A DNA stretch of 55,877 bases, taken from NCBI GenBank assembly GCA_025980475.1, contig JAICXL010000008.1:1-55877 (forward strand), read 5' to 3'. Below the pieces are notes generated by a model, which saw only the letters and a program-made list of their open reading frames with translations, did no database searches and was not told the DNA's origin. Position 1 is the stretch's first letter, and each line of letters opens with the position of its first letter. Positions 8,089 through 16,606 of the stretch are shown piece by piece. The DNA is from Nocardioidaceae bacterium (GTDB taxonomy: Bacteria > Actinomycetota > Actinomycetes > Propionibacteriales > Nocardioidaceae). The position numbers and the translations under genes were made by a program.

Positions 8089-8874
8089 TCAGAACATGCC
8101 GACGTCGCGGGCAAGGCCCCGAAACGTGTCGAAACTCTCCTCCGGCGCGCAGATGATGAGGTCCCTGCCGGAGGCTCCGGTCGTGACCTCCACGCGGGCC
8201 CCGGCCTCCTGTGCGACCAGCGCCCCGGCGGCGTGGTCCCACAGGTGCACGCCCTCTTCGACGAACGCATCCAGGTGCCCGGATGCCACTGCGCACAGGT
8301 CCAGGGCGCAGGAACCGAGCCGGCGGATGTCACGGATCCGGGGAAGCACCCTGGCGAGCGCCTGGCCCTGCCGGGTGCGCACCGACTCCTCGTAGTTGAA
8401 GCCGGTGCCGAGCAGGGACTGCTGGAGCGACACGAAGGGCCGGACCCGGACCGGTGTGCCGTTGCAGGTCGCGCCCGCTCCCCGGACGGCGGCGTACTCC
8501 TCGCCGGCAGCCGGGTTGAGCACGACTCCGGCCACCACCTGGCCGTCGACGGCGGCCGCGATCGAGACGGCGTAGAGCGGCAGGCCGTAGAGGTAGTTCA
8601 CCGTGCCGTCGATCGGGTCGACGATCCACTGGACCCGGCTGGTGCCCGCCCGGTCGGCCCCCTCCTCGCCGACGAACCCGTCAGCCGGCCGCTCGGCCAG
8701 CACGACCTCGCGGATCAACTCCTCGCTGGCCCGGTCCGCCCCGGTGACCACGTCGACCTCGCTGGTCTTCGTGGCGGCCACCGAGACGCCCTGCCGGCGC
8801 ATCTCGACCACCCGCTCCCCTGCCTGCCTGGCCACCCGCAGCGCGAGGTCGAGCAGCTGCTCGGGCGCCGTCAC
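8089..8874 (-). CDS. Inositol monophosphatase family protein (SuhB-like)
   Basis: A Mg2+-dependent phosphatase of 261 residues that probably converts inositol-1-phosphate to inositol, needed for mycothiol and phosphatidylinositol. The metal-binding motifs are intact: GEEGAD (about residue 67), [15 protein letters not shown] (about residues 82-96) and [15 protein letters not shown] near residue 212. The GTG at 8874 overlaps the TGA of ferrochelatase (GTGA); a longer frame to 8946 would run inside hemH. M. tuberculosis suhB (Rv2701c) sits in the equivalent position. Related enzymes can act on fructose-1,6-bisphosphate or histidinol-phosphate, so the substrate is a prediction. Confidence 0.9.
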   Translation of the reverse strand: MTAPEQLLDLALRVARQAGERVVEMRRQGVSVAATKTSEVDVVTGADRASEELIREVVLAERPADGFVGEEGADRAGTSRVQWIVDPIDGTVNYLYGLPLYAVSIAAAVDGQVVAGVVLNPAAGEEYAAVRGAGATCNGTPVRVRPFVSLQQSLLGTGFNYEESVRTRQGQALARVLPRIRDIRRLGSCALDLCAVASGHLDAFVEEGVHLWDHAAGALVAQEAGARVEVTTGASGRDLIICAPEESFDTFRGLARDVGMF

Positions 8875-9971
8875 GCGTCGGCCCCGGCGAGGGCCGGCCT
8901 CGGTCCCCGCGGGTTGGCACAGCAGCCGAGCGGGCAGACGTCCCACGACGCCGGCAGGCCACCGACCGACGCCCGCCGGCGGTCCTCCCCGCGCTCGACC
9001 GCGGCGCGCTCGAGCAGCAGGTCACGCACCATGCCGACGAACCGCGGGTCGACGCCCGCGGTCGCGGCCCGCACGCAGGGCAGCCCGATGTCGGCGGCGG
9101 TCGCCATCGCCTCGGTGTCCAGGTCGAAGATGACCTCCATGTGGTCGGAGACGAAGCCGATCGGCACGATCACCGCTCCGGAGACGTCGCGCTTGCGCAG
9201 CAGCCGCAGGTGGTCGTTGACGTCCGGCTCGAGCCAGGGCACCTGAGGCGGCCCGGAGCGCGAGCAGAAGGCGAGCGAGGACGGGTAGCGGTGCCCGGTC
9301 TCCTCGCGCACCCGGTCGACGACCTCGTCGGCGATGTTGCGGTGCTGGGCGACGTAGGCCCCACCGGCGGGCCCGCTCGCGGCATTCATCGCCTCCGGGA
9401 TCGAGTGGGTGACGAACACGATCTCCCCGTTGTGCCGGGCGTCGTCAGGCAGCGCCGCGAGGGCGTTGAGCGTGTTGTCCACCATCGGCTCCACGAAGCC
9501 GGGGTGGTTGAAGTAGTGCCGCAGCCGGTCGAGTCGCGGCGCCCCGGGCACGTCGGCGGCCGCCGCAGCCAGGTTCTCTCGGTACTGGCGACAGCCGGAG
9601 TACGACGCGTAGGCCGATGTCACCAGGCAGGCGGCCCGGTGGATGCCCTGGTCGCGCATGCGGGCCAGCGTGCCGGCCAGGTAGGGATCCCAGTTGCGGT
9701 TGCCCCAGTACACCGGGACGTCGAGGCCGGCGGCCGCGAAGTCCTCCTCGATCGCAGCCACCAGCGCCCGGTTCTGGTCATTGATCGGGCTGCGACCTCC
9801 GAAGGCCTGGTAGTGCTCGCCGACCTCGGCCAGCCGCTCCTCGGGGATGGCCTTGCCGTCGGTCACGTTGCGCAGGAACGGCAGCACGTCCTCGGGCTTC
9901 TCGGGGCCACCGAAGGAGACCAGCAGCAACGCGTCGTAGGGGGCGGCGGCGGGTGGCCCGGCAGCAGACAT
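8871..9971 (-). CDS. hemH: Ferrochelatase (actinobacterial type, probably coproporphyrin ferrochelatase)
   Basis: Inserts Fe2+ into a porphyrin. Actinobacterial members mainly use coproporphyrin III, so the CpfC name also applies. 366 residues. Motifs include [20 protein letters not shown] at the start, [15 protein letters not shown], the active-site region [13 protein letters not shown] with the conserved His, and [19 protein letters not shown]. The C-terminus carries CPLGCC, resembling the [2Fe-2S] ligands of mycobacterial ferrochelatase. It is the first gene of a unit with the inositol phosphatase and is divergent from an MFS gene across 23 bases. Confidence 0.95.
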   Translation of the reverse strand: MSAAGPPAAAPYDALLLVSFGGPEKPEDVLPFLRNVTDGKAIPEERLAEVGEHYQAFGGRSPINDQNRALVAAIEEDFAAAGLDVPVYWGNRNWDPYLAGTLARMRDQGIHRAACLVTSAYASYSGCRQYRENLAAAAADVPGAPRLDRLRHYFNHPGFVEPMVDNTLNALAALPDDARHNGEIVFVTHSIPEAMNAASGPAGGAYVAQHRNIADEVVDRVREETGHRYPSSLAFCSRSGPPQVPWLEPDVNDHLRLLRKRDVSGAVIVPIGFVSDHMEVIFDLDTEAMATAADIGLPCVRAATAGVDPRFVGMVRDLLLERAAVERGEDRRRASVGGLPASWDVCPLGCCANPRGPRPALAGADA

Positions 9972-9976
9972 GGGGC

Positions 9977-9988
9977 AATCCTAGGATT
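9977..9988. promoter_or_regulatory. Symmetric bidirectional -10 element
   Basis: The palindrome AATCCTAGGATT contains TAGGAT on both strands: 9982-9987 on the plus strand, 7 bases before the MFS ATG at 9995, and 9978-9983 on the minus strand, 6 bases before the hemH ATG at 9971. One overlapping element can thus serve two leaderless genes in opposite directions. Confidence 0.6.
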
Positions 9989-9994
9989 CGGTCG

Positions 9995-11179
9995 ATGCTC
10001 TCCACCTATCGCCGGGTGTTCGCACACCGCGGCGCCCTCGCCTTCTCGCTGACCGGGCTCGTCGCGCGGCTGCCGATCTCGATGATGACGCTCGGGATCG
10101 TGCTGCTGGTCAGCACCCTGAGCGGCTCCTACGCCGTGGCCGGCACGGTGTCGGCGGCCTACATCCTGGGCAACGCGGTCTTCGCGATCCCCCACGGCAG
10201 GCTCGCCGACCGCTTCGGCCAGCGCCCGGTGCTGCTGGTGGACGCCGTGGTCTTCGCGGTCGGCGCCGGGATGCTGGTCCACTCGGTGACCGCCGGCTGG
10301 TCGGCCCCGTGGCCGCACCTGTGGGCCGCGGTCACCGGAGTCGCGATGCCGCAGGTCGGGTCGATGGTCCGGGCCCGGTGGGCGCACCTGCTCGAGGACG
10401 CCGGCGACCGGCAGACGGCCTTCTCCGTGGAGGCCGTCGTGGATGAGGCCGTCTTCGTGGCCGGACCGACGCTGGTGACCTTCCTGTCCACACTGTCGGC
10501 TCCGCAGGCCGGCCTGCTGACCGCGCTGGCCGTCGGCACCGTCGGCCCGGTGCTGCTGGCCGTGCAGGGCCGCACCGAGCCACCCGCCCATCCGCGCCGG
10601 GCGGGCCGCGCGGTCACCCCGATGCCGTGGCGGTCGCTGGTCCCGCTGACCCTGGGCGCCACGTCGCTCGGCGTGCTGTTCGGCGCGGTGGAGGTGGCCA
10701 CTGTGGCATTCGCCGGTGACGCCGGCCACAAGGCCCTCTCCGGCGTGGCGCTTGCGGCACTGTCGTTGGGCAGCCTCCTCGCCGGCGTCCTCACCGGCGC
10801 CCGGGCCTGGCGATCGCCGTTGGTCACCCGCTTCCGGGCGGGCACCGCACTGATCGCCGCCGGCTTCGTCGTGCTGCCCTTCCTGAGCAGCCTCTGGACC
10901 CTGACGCCGCTGATGTTCCTGGCCGGCTTCGCGGTCGCCCCGACGCTGATCGCCTGCATCTCCCTGCTCGAGGAGGTGGCCCCGCGTGCCCGGCTCACCG
11001 AGGCGATGGCCTTCCTGCAGACCGGCATCTCCGCCGGGGTGGCTCCGGGCGCCTGGTACGCCGGCGTGGTCGCCGACCGTGCCGGCGGGGCGATGGCCTT
11101 CTGGGTCTGCGTGGGCGCCGGCGTGCTCGCCGCCCTCGCCGCGCTGGCCACGCCCGCACGCGTACCCTTCGCGGCATGA
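9995..11179 (+). CDS. MFS transporter
   Basis: A 394-residue major facilitator protein with 12 predicted membrane segments. The loop after segment 2 carries a form of the MFS signature, HGRLADRFGQRPVLL. The middle loop (about residues 198-215, PPAHPRRAGRAVTPMP) is basic, as usual for the cytoplasmic linker. I place the start at ATG 9995, 7 bases after TAGGAT; a frame to 9953 would overlap hemH. It overlaps the following oxidase gene by ATGA. Similar proteins are annotated as drug exporters, but the substrate is unknown. Confidence 0.85.
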   Translation: MLSTYRRVFAHRGALAFSLTGLVARLPISMMTLGIVLLVSTLSGSYAVAGTVSAAYILGNAVFAIPHGRLADRFGQRPVLLVDAVVFAVGAGMLVHSVTAGWSAPWPHLWAAVTGVAMPQVGSMVRARWAHLLEDAGDRQTAFSVEAVVDEAVFVAGPTLVTFLSTLSAPQAGLLTALAVGTVGPVLLAVQGRTEPPAHPRRAGRAVTPMPWRSLVPLTLGATSLGVLFGAVEVATVAFAGDAGHKALSGVALAALSLGSLLAGVLTGARAWRSPLVTRFRAGTALIAAGFVVLPFLSSLWTLTPLMFLAGFAVAPTLIACISLLEEVAPRARLTEAMAFLQTGISAGVAPGAWYAGVVADRAGGAMAFWVCVGAGVLAALAALATPARVPFAA

Positions 11180-12471
11180 CCACGTGGACGAACTGGTCGG
11201 GTCTCGCCACCGGCCATCCCGCCCAGGTGGTCACCCCTCGCGACGTCGAGGAGGTCGTCGACGCCGTGGTGGCGGCGCGCCGCCAGCGGCTCACTGTGAA
11301 GATGCCTGGCAGCGGCCACTCGTTCACCGGGATCGCCTGCCCCGAGGGGCTGCAGCTGCGACCCGACGCCCTCACCGGGATCGTGTCGGTCGATCGCGAG
11401 GCGATGACGGTGACCGCCCTCGCCGGCACCCCGCTGCACCTGCTCAACACCGGCCTGGAAGCACTGGGGTTGAGCCTGCACAACATGGGTGACATCGACC
11501 AGCAGACCGTCGCGGGCGCCATTTCGACGGGCACCCACGGCACCGGCGGCCTGGTGGCATCGCTGAGCGCGCAGGTTGCCGGGCTCGATCTGGTCACCGG
11601 TGACGGGTCGCTGCTGCGGACCACCGAGGCGGAGAACCCGGAGGTGCTCGCCGCGGCCCGTGTCGGACTGGGCGCGCTCGGCATCATCACCGCGGTCACC
11701 TTCCGGGTCGAGCCGCTCTTCACGCTCGAGGCCGACGAGGCGCCGATGTCGTGGGACGAGGCTCTCGGGTGCTTCGACCAGCTCGTCGAGGACAACCACC
11801 ACTTCGAGATGTACTGGTTCCCGCACACCGACCGGATGCTCACCAAGCGCGACAACCGCACGGTCGACGACGCCGAGCCCCTTTCGCGCGCACGTGCCTG
11901 GCTCGACGACGAGCTGCTGTCCAACACGATCTTCGGCTGGGTCAACGCCCTCGGCAACCGGGTGCCCGCGCTGGTCCCGCGGCTCAACGAGCTGTCCGGC
12001 CGCGCCCTGTCGGCGCGGAGGTTCAGCGACGTACCCCACAAGGTCTTCACCTCACCGCGGCGGGTGGTCTTCCGGGAGATGGAGTACGCCGTGCCCCGCG
12101 AGGCAGGGCTGGAGGCGCTCCGGGAGGTGCGCCGGCTGATCGAGGCCGCCGGCTGGCGGATCAGCTTCCCGGTCGAGGTCCGGGTTGCGCCCGCCGACGA
12201 CATCGCGCTGTCGACCGCCTTCGGGCGCGCCTCGACCTACCTGGCCTTCCACGTCAACCAGCGCACCGACCACCGGGCCTACTTCGAGGGCGTCGAGGAG
12301 GTGTTGCGGGGCCATGACGGCCGCCCGCACTGGGGCAAGCTGCACACACGGAGCGCGGCCGACCTGGCGCCCGCCTACCCCCGCTGGGCGGAGTTCCAGG
12401 CCCTGCGCGAACGACTCGATCCCGACCGGGTCTTCCACAACGCCTACCTGCGCCGCGTCCTGGGCCCGTAG
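11176..12471 (+). CDS. FAD-dependent sugar-lactone oxidase (D-arabinono-1,4-lactone oxidase family)
   Basis: A 431-residue flavoenzyme of the aldonolactone oxidase/VAO family, probably oxidising a sugar lactone or alditol. The FAD domain has MPGSGHSFTGIA, where the His in GHS is the usual site of covalent flavin attachment, and the GAISTGTHGTGG stretch near residue 115. The C-terminal domain has the family's HWxK motif (PHWGKLHTR, about residue 382) and ends in VFHNAYLRRVLG. The ATG overlaps the MFS stop (ATGA), so transporter and oxidase are co-expressed; the transporter might move the substrate or product, which is inference. Alditol oxidase is the main alternative call. Confidence 0.85.
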   Translation: MTTWTNWSGLATGHPAQVVTPRDVEEVVDAVVAARRQRLTVKMPGSGHSFTGIACPEGLQLRPDALTGIVSVDREAMTVTALAGTPLHLLNTGLEALGLSLHNMGDIDQQTVAGAISTGTHGTGGLVASLSAQVAGLDLVTGDGSLLRTTEAENPEVLAAARVGLGALGIITAVTFRVEPLFTLEADEAPMSWDEALGCFDQLVEDNHHFEMYWFPHTDRMLTKRDNRTVDDAEPLSRARAWLDDELLSNTIFGWVNALGNRVPALVPRLNELSGRALSARRFSDVPHKVFTSPRRVVFREMEYAVPREAGLEALREVRRLIEAAGWRISFPVEVRVAPADDIALSTAFGRASTYLAFHVNQRTDHRAYFEGVEEVLRGHDGRPHWGKLHTRSAADLAPAYPRWAEFQALRERLDPDRVFHNAYLRRVLGP

Positions 12472-12498
12472 ATGCCGGTGGGCTGCCCTCCGCTGAAG

Positions 12499-12504
12499 TA
12501 GGCT
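12499..12504 (+). promoter_or_regulatory. -10 element (TAGGCT) of sepH with leader and Shine-Dalgarno
   Basis: TAGGCT is 31 bases before the sepH ATG. Between them lies GGAGGAAGGAG (from 12516), a strong ribosome-binding sequence. sepH is therefore predicted to have a leader of about 25 bases, unlike most neighbours. Confidence 0.4.
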
Positions 12505-12535
12505 CGGGCCGCAACGGAGGAAGGAGTCGACGAGC

Positions 12536-13459
12536 ATGCAGGAGCTCTCCCCTGCGGGGCTGAGCAAGGACGGCAGGCGACTGGTCCTGGTCAGCGCCTC
12601 GGGCGAGGAGTACGCCGTCCCCGTCGACCACCGCCTCCGCGCCGCCCTGCGGGGCGACCACGCCCGACTCGGCCAGTTGGAGATGAAGATGGAAAGCGCC
12701 CTGCGCCCCCGTGACATCCAGGCGCGGATCCGCGCCGGCGAGTCCCCCGACCAGGTGGCCGCTGCCGCGCAGACCACCGTCGAGGCGATCATGGGCTTCG
12801 CCACGCCCGTCCTGGCCGAGCGCGCCCACGTGGCCCAGACCGCGCAGAGGTCCTCGGTCCGGCGACGGTCGGCCGATGCCTCCAGCACGGCCCGGACCCT
12901 GGGCGAGGCGACCGCGGCGAACCTGCACGACCTCGGGGTCGCCGCCGACGAGGTCAGCTGGGACGCCTGGCGCCGCGACGACGGCCGCTGGACGCTGGTG
13001 GCCGACTTCGGTGAGCACCACGCCGAGTTCAGCTACGACATGCCCGGGCGCTACGTGACCGCGGAGAACGACCACGCCCGGCTCCTCACCGGTGAGCTGA
13101 GGACGGCCCGCGCCGACCAGGAGCCCGGCGGACGCCGGCTCTCCGCGGTCCCCGACCAGGACGAGCTGCCGTTGGGCGACGATGCGATCGAGCTCGTCCG
13201 CGAGCCGGAGGAGGCTCGGCCGGAGGTGACGGTCGGGGAGTCCAAGCCCGGGGAGTCCAAGTCCGGGGAGTCCAAGTCCGGGGAGTCCAAGTCCGGGGAG
13301 CCCGAGTCCGGGCAGGAGCAGGCTGCTGCGACCGCGGAGCCGGACGACCAGCCGGAGGACGAGACCGGTGCGGAAGCTCCCCGCCCGGCCCGCAAGAAGG
13401 GTCGGGCCTCAGTGCCGTCGTGGGACGAGATCATGTTCGGCGGCGGCAAGAACGAGTAA
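12536..13459 (+). CDS. sepH: Septation protein SepH (DUF3071)
   Basis: A cytokinesis regulator that in Streptomyces and mycobacteria binds FtsZ and stimulates its assembly. The conserved N-terminal domain of about 90 residues begins MQELSPAGLSKDGRRLVLVS and contains the helix-turn-helix-like RPRDIQARIRAGESPDQVA. A second conserved segment, WDAWRRDDGRWTLVADF, is near residue 142. The C-terminal 80 residues are acidic and low complexity and include the tandem GESKS repeats, then a basic patch (RPARKKGRAS) and the C-terminal PSWDEIMFG motif. At 307 residues it is of normal length. The ATG at 12536 has a strong Shine-Dalgarno site. Confidence 0.93.
   Translation: MQELSPAGLSKDGRRLVLVSASGEEYAVPVDHRLRAALRGDHARLGQLEMKMESALRPRDIQARIRAGESPDQVAAAAQTTVEAIMGFATPVLAERAHVAQTAQRSSVRRRSADASSTARTLGEATAANLHDLGVAADEVSWDAWRRDDGRWTLVADFGEHHAEFSYDMPGRYVTAENDHARLLTGELRTARADQEPGGRRLSAVPDQDELPLGDDAIELVREPEEARPEVTVGESKPGESKSGESKSGESKSGEPESGQEQAAATAEPDDQPEDETGAEAPRPARKKGRASVPSWDEIMFGGGKNE
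13235..13309 (+). repeat. 15-bp tandem repeat x5 inside sepH
   Basis: Five in-frame units of GGGGAGTCCAAGTCC or a close variant (13235, 13250, 13265, 13280, 13295) encode GESKP/GESKS/GEPES repeats in the disordered part of SepH. Three internal units are identical, so the array should vary in length by slippage without shifting the frame. Confidence 0.95.
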
Positions 13460-13488
13460 CCGCCGGGGCGCTGCCTCGTTTCCCCGAC

Positions 13489-14541
13489 GTGCCCCGGAAG
13501 CTGATCCTCCCCTGCGTCCTCCTCGTCGTCCTGGCCCTGTCTGCGACGGCGTACGTCGCCCCTGCCGACGCCTCGGGGACCCGCTGGGCGCCGCTCGACC
13601 GCCCCGGGCCGGCGCTGGTCGTGCCGCACCGTGTCCTGCGGGTCGCGCTGGCCTGCCACGGGGACCCGTCGCGCGGCCCCGAGCCGGTGCTGCTGAGCCC
13701 GGCGACCGGGGTCACCCCCGGCCAGAACTACTCCCGGAACTACGAGACGGCGTTCACCGCCCAGCACCGCGCCTGGTGCGCCCTGACCATGCCTCACCGC
13801 ACCCTGGGCGACATCCAGACCGCCGCTGAGTACCTCGTCTTCGGGATCCGTCGGATGCACGCCCGGGCCGGCCGCCGGATCGCGGTGATGGGCCACAGCC
13901 AGGGCGGCATGTCGATGCGCTGGGCGCTGCGCTTCTGGCCGGACACCCGCCGGATGGTCGACGACGTGGTGGGCATGGCGGGCTCCAACCACGGCACCAC
14001 CGCCCTCCACCAGTGCGTCGTCGGGCTGACCAGGTGCCCGCCCGCCGTCTGGCAGCAGGGCGCCGGGGCCCGCTTCATCCAGGCGTTGAACAGTCGGGCG
14101 GAGACCTTCGCCGGGATCAGCTACACCGAGGTGTTCACGCACACCGACGAGGTCGTGCAGCCCAACAGCACCGACGCGACCTCTTCCTCCGCGCTGCACA
14201 CCGGGCGAGGCCGGATCAGCAACGTAGCGACGCAGGACGTCTGCCCTGCCGACGTCGACGAGCACCTGCTGGTCGGCACCGTCGACCCCGTCACCTACGC
14301 CCTGGTCATGGACGCCCTCACGCACCGCGGGCCGGCCGACCCGGCGCGCATCGACGGCTCGGTCTGCCAGCAGGTCTACCAGCCCTACGTCGACCCCACG
14401 ACGGTCGACACCTACCTGCAGCCGCTGCAGGCCATCCCCGGTCTGCTCGGCGTGACCGCGCCCGACGTGAACGTCGTCGGCGCACCTGAGGTGCCCGCGG
14501 AGCCGAGGCTGCGTTGCTACGTCTTCGCCAGAGGCTGTTGA
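13489..14541 (+). CDS. Secreted alpha/beta-hydrolase lipase
   Basis: A 350-residue exported lipase or esterase. The start at GTG 13489 gives a signal peptide: basic VPRK, hydrophobic LILPCVLLVVLALSATAYV, then ADASG as a likely cleavage region. The catalytic serine is in GHSQGG (about residue 142), and NYSRNYETAF and VGMAGSNHGTTAL match bacterial lipases related to Candida antarctica lipase B. Seven to eight cysteines in the mature part suggest disulfides outside the cell. It starts 30 bases after sepH and is read through into, or just ahead of, the SDR gene. Substrate is unknown; triacylglycerol or wax esters would suit the neighbouring reductase. Confidence 0.8.
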   Translation: MPRKLILPCVLLVVLALSATAYVAPADASGTRWAPLDRPGPALVVPHRVLRVALACHGDPSRGPEPVLLSPATGVTPGQNYSRNYETAFTAQHRAWCALTMPHRTLGDIQTAAEYLVFGIRRMHARAGRRIAVMGHSQGGMSMRWALRFWPDTRRMVDDVVGMAGSNHGTTALHQCVVGLTRCPPAVWQQGAGARFIQALNSRAETFAGISYTEVFTHTDEVVQPNSTDATSSSALHTGRGRISNVATQDVCPADVDEHLLVGTVDPVTYALVMDALTHRGPADPARIDGSVCQQVYQPYVDPTTVDTYLQPLQAIPGLLGVTAPDVNVVGAPEVPAEPRLRCYVFARGC

Positions 14542-14548
14542 ATCAGCC

Positions 14549-16573
14549 ATGGCCTCATTCGTCACCGGCGCCACCGGCTTCATCGGTCGCTTCCTCGTCC
14601 AGGAGCTCGTCGACAACCGGGAGGGTGAGATCCACCTGCTCTGCCGCGAGGGGTCACGCGCCCGGTTGCAGCGGCTGATCGACCGGTGGGGCGGAGGGGA
14701 CCGGCTCGTCCCGGTCATCGGGGACCTGTCCGAGGACCGCCTCGGCGTCGACCCGGCCTGGATCCGCGAGCACGCCGGCGCCATCGACCACTTCTTCCAC
14801 CTCGCGGCGATCTACGACATGACCGCCAGCGACGAGATGAACGAGCTGCTCAACGTGGGCGGCACCCGCAACGCGCTCGAGCTCGCGGGCGCGCTCGGGG
14901 CGGGCTGCTTCCACCAGGTCTCGTCGATCGCGGCCTCCGGCGACTACCGCGGCGTGTTCGACGAGACCATGTTCGACGAGGGACAGCGGCTGCCCTCGGC
15001 CTACCACCGCACCAAGTTCGAGTCCGAGAAGCTGGTCCGCGAGGAGTGCCCGGTGCCGTGGCGGGTCTACCGCCCCGCCGTCGTGGTCGGCCACTCACAG
15101 ACCGGCGAGATGGACAAGGTCGACGGACCCTACTACTTCTTCCCGCTGTTCAAGAAGATGCGCGACACGCTTCCGTCCTGGCTGCCGCTGGTCGGGGTCG
15201 ACCTCGGGGACACCAACGTGGTGCCCGTCGACTACGTCGCGAAGGCGCTCGACCATCTCGCCCACCTCCCCGGCCGCGACGGCGAGACCTTCCACCTGGT
15301 CAACCCGGAGCCGCAGGGCACCGTCGAGCTGGTGAACACCTTTGCCGCCGCCGCGAGGGCACCGAGGTTCGCGGTGCCGCTCGACCGGAGCCTGGCGGCC
15401 AGGCTGCCGACGGGGTTGCTGCCGCCGGCGATGCGGCCGGGTGCGCTCATCGGCGCCGCGCTGCGCACCCCGGCGGCCCACGTCGCCCTCGGCCAGACGG
15501 TGGGCCGGACCCTGGGCCGCTTCGGCATCCCGCCCGAGGTGCTCGAGCACGTGTCCTTCCCGACCGTCTATGCCTCACGGCACACGCAGAAGGCGCTCGC
15601 CGGCTCCGGCATCGCCGTGCCCGACCTGGAGTCCTACGCCGCCACGCTGTGGACCTGGTGGGAGGACTTCCTCGACGACTCGATCCGGCAGGACAAGGCG
15701 GCGACGGCCGCGCTGACCGGCAAGACGGTCGTGATCACCGGTGCCTCGTCGGGCATCGGGCTGGTGACCGCCGTACAGGTGGCCAAGGCCGGCGCGACCC
15801 CCATTCTCGTCGCTCGCGGCAAGGACAAGCTGGAGACCACCAGGGCACTGATCGAGTCCCAGGGGGGCGCCGCCTACGCCTACCCCTGTGACCTCTCGGA
15901 CCTGCAGGCGATCGACGCCCTGTGCGCGCAGCTGCTCGCGGACTTCGAGCGGATCGACTTCGTGGTCAACAACGCCGGGCGGTCGATCCGCCGGTCCCTG
16001 AAGCTCAGCCAGGACCGGTTCCACGACTTCGAGCGCACCATGCAGCTCAACTACTTCGGCGCGATCCGGCTGGTGATGGGGCTGCTGCCGCGGATGCGCG
16101 AGCAGAAGTCGGGCCACGTCGTGAACGTCTCCTCGATCGGGGTGCTCACCAACCCACCGCGGTTCGCGGCGTACGTCGCCTCCAAGGCCGCCCTCGACGC
16201 GTGGAGCAACGTGGTGTCCTCGGAGGTGGTGGGCGACGGTGTCTCCTTCACCAGCATCCACATGCCGCTGGTGCGCACGCCGATGATCGCGCCGACCAGG
16301 CTCTATGACCGCTTCCCCACCATCAGCCCGGCGCAGGCGGCCCACAAGGTGGTCACCGCGCTGGTGGAGCGGCCCCACGAGATCAACACGCTGACCGGCA
16401 ACCTCGGTGCGCTGGCGCACACGCTGGCGCCGAAGACGGCCTTCCGGGTGCTGCACCTGGCCTACCAGGTCTTCCCCGACTCGGCCGCGGCCCGCAGCCA
16501 GGTCGAGGGCGAGGGCAAGTCCCAGGGCGAGCAGCTGATGCTCGCCCGGGTCCTGAAGGGCGTCCACTGGTGA
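14549..16573 (+). CDS. Two-domain SDR, fatty acyl-CoA reductase-like (AcrA1/FcrA-like)
   Basis: A 674-residue fusion of two short-chain dehydrogenase domains. Residues 1-330 are an extended SDR with nucleotide motif TGATGFIG (residues 6-13) and the YxxxK pair in SAYHRTKFESEK, like fatty acyl-CoA reductases and the reductase domain of carboxylic acid reductases. Residues 390-640 are a classical SDR with TGASSGIG, NNAGRS and AAYVASKAA. The same architecture and length occur in mycobacterial AcrA1 (Rv3391) and FcrA, which reduce fatty acyl-CoA to aldehyde or alcohol. That activity is a prediction. It starts 7 bases after the lipase stop, suggesting linked lipid metabolism. Confidence 0.85.
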   Translation: MASFVTGATGFIGRFLVQELVDNREGEIHLLCREGSRARLQRLIDRWGGGDRLVPVIGDLSEDRLGVDPAWIREHAGAIDHFFHLAAIYDMTASDEMNELLNVGGTRNALELAGALGAGCFHQVSSIAASGDYRGVFDETMFDEGQRLPSAYHRTKFESEKLVREECPVPWRVYRPAVVVGHSQTGEMDKVDGPYYFFPLFKKMRDTLPSWLPLVGVDLGDTNVVPVDYVAKALDHLAHLPGRDGETFHLVNPEPQGTVELVNTFAAAARAPRFAVPLDRSLAARLPTGLLPPAMRPGALIGAALRTPAAHVALGQTVGRTLGRFGIPPEVLEHVSFPTVYASRHTQKALAGSGIAVPDLESYAATLWTWWEDFLDDSIRQDKAATAALTGKTVVITGASSGIGLVTAVQVAKAGATPILVARGKDKLETTRALIESQGGAAYAYPCDLSDLQAIDALCAQLLADFERIDFVVNNAGRSIRRSLKLSQDRFHDFERTMQLNYFGAIRLVMGLLPRMREQKSGHVVNVSSIGVLTNPPRFAAYVASKAALDAWSNVVSSEVVGDGVSFTSIHMPLVRTPMIAPTRLYDRFPTISPAQAAHKVVTALVERPHEINTLTGNLGALAHTLAPKTAFRVLHLAYQVFPDSAAARSQVEGEGKSQGEQLMLARVLKGVHW

Positions 16574-16606
16574 CAGGGACCCCGGGGCCGGGCCGGTCCT
16601 GGAGCG

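Noticed and set aside
10159-12039. A 626-codon minus-strand frame
   Set aside because: Antisense to the MFS and lactone oxidase genes, both of which are clear families.
16574-16606. Bidirectional terminator between the SDR and the G6PD-like gene
   Set aside because: The 33-base gap is GC-rich with a short GGACC/GGTCC stem, but the pairing is interrupted and no better than chance at this GC content.
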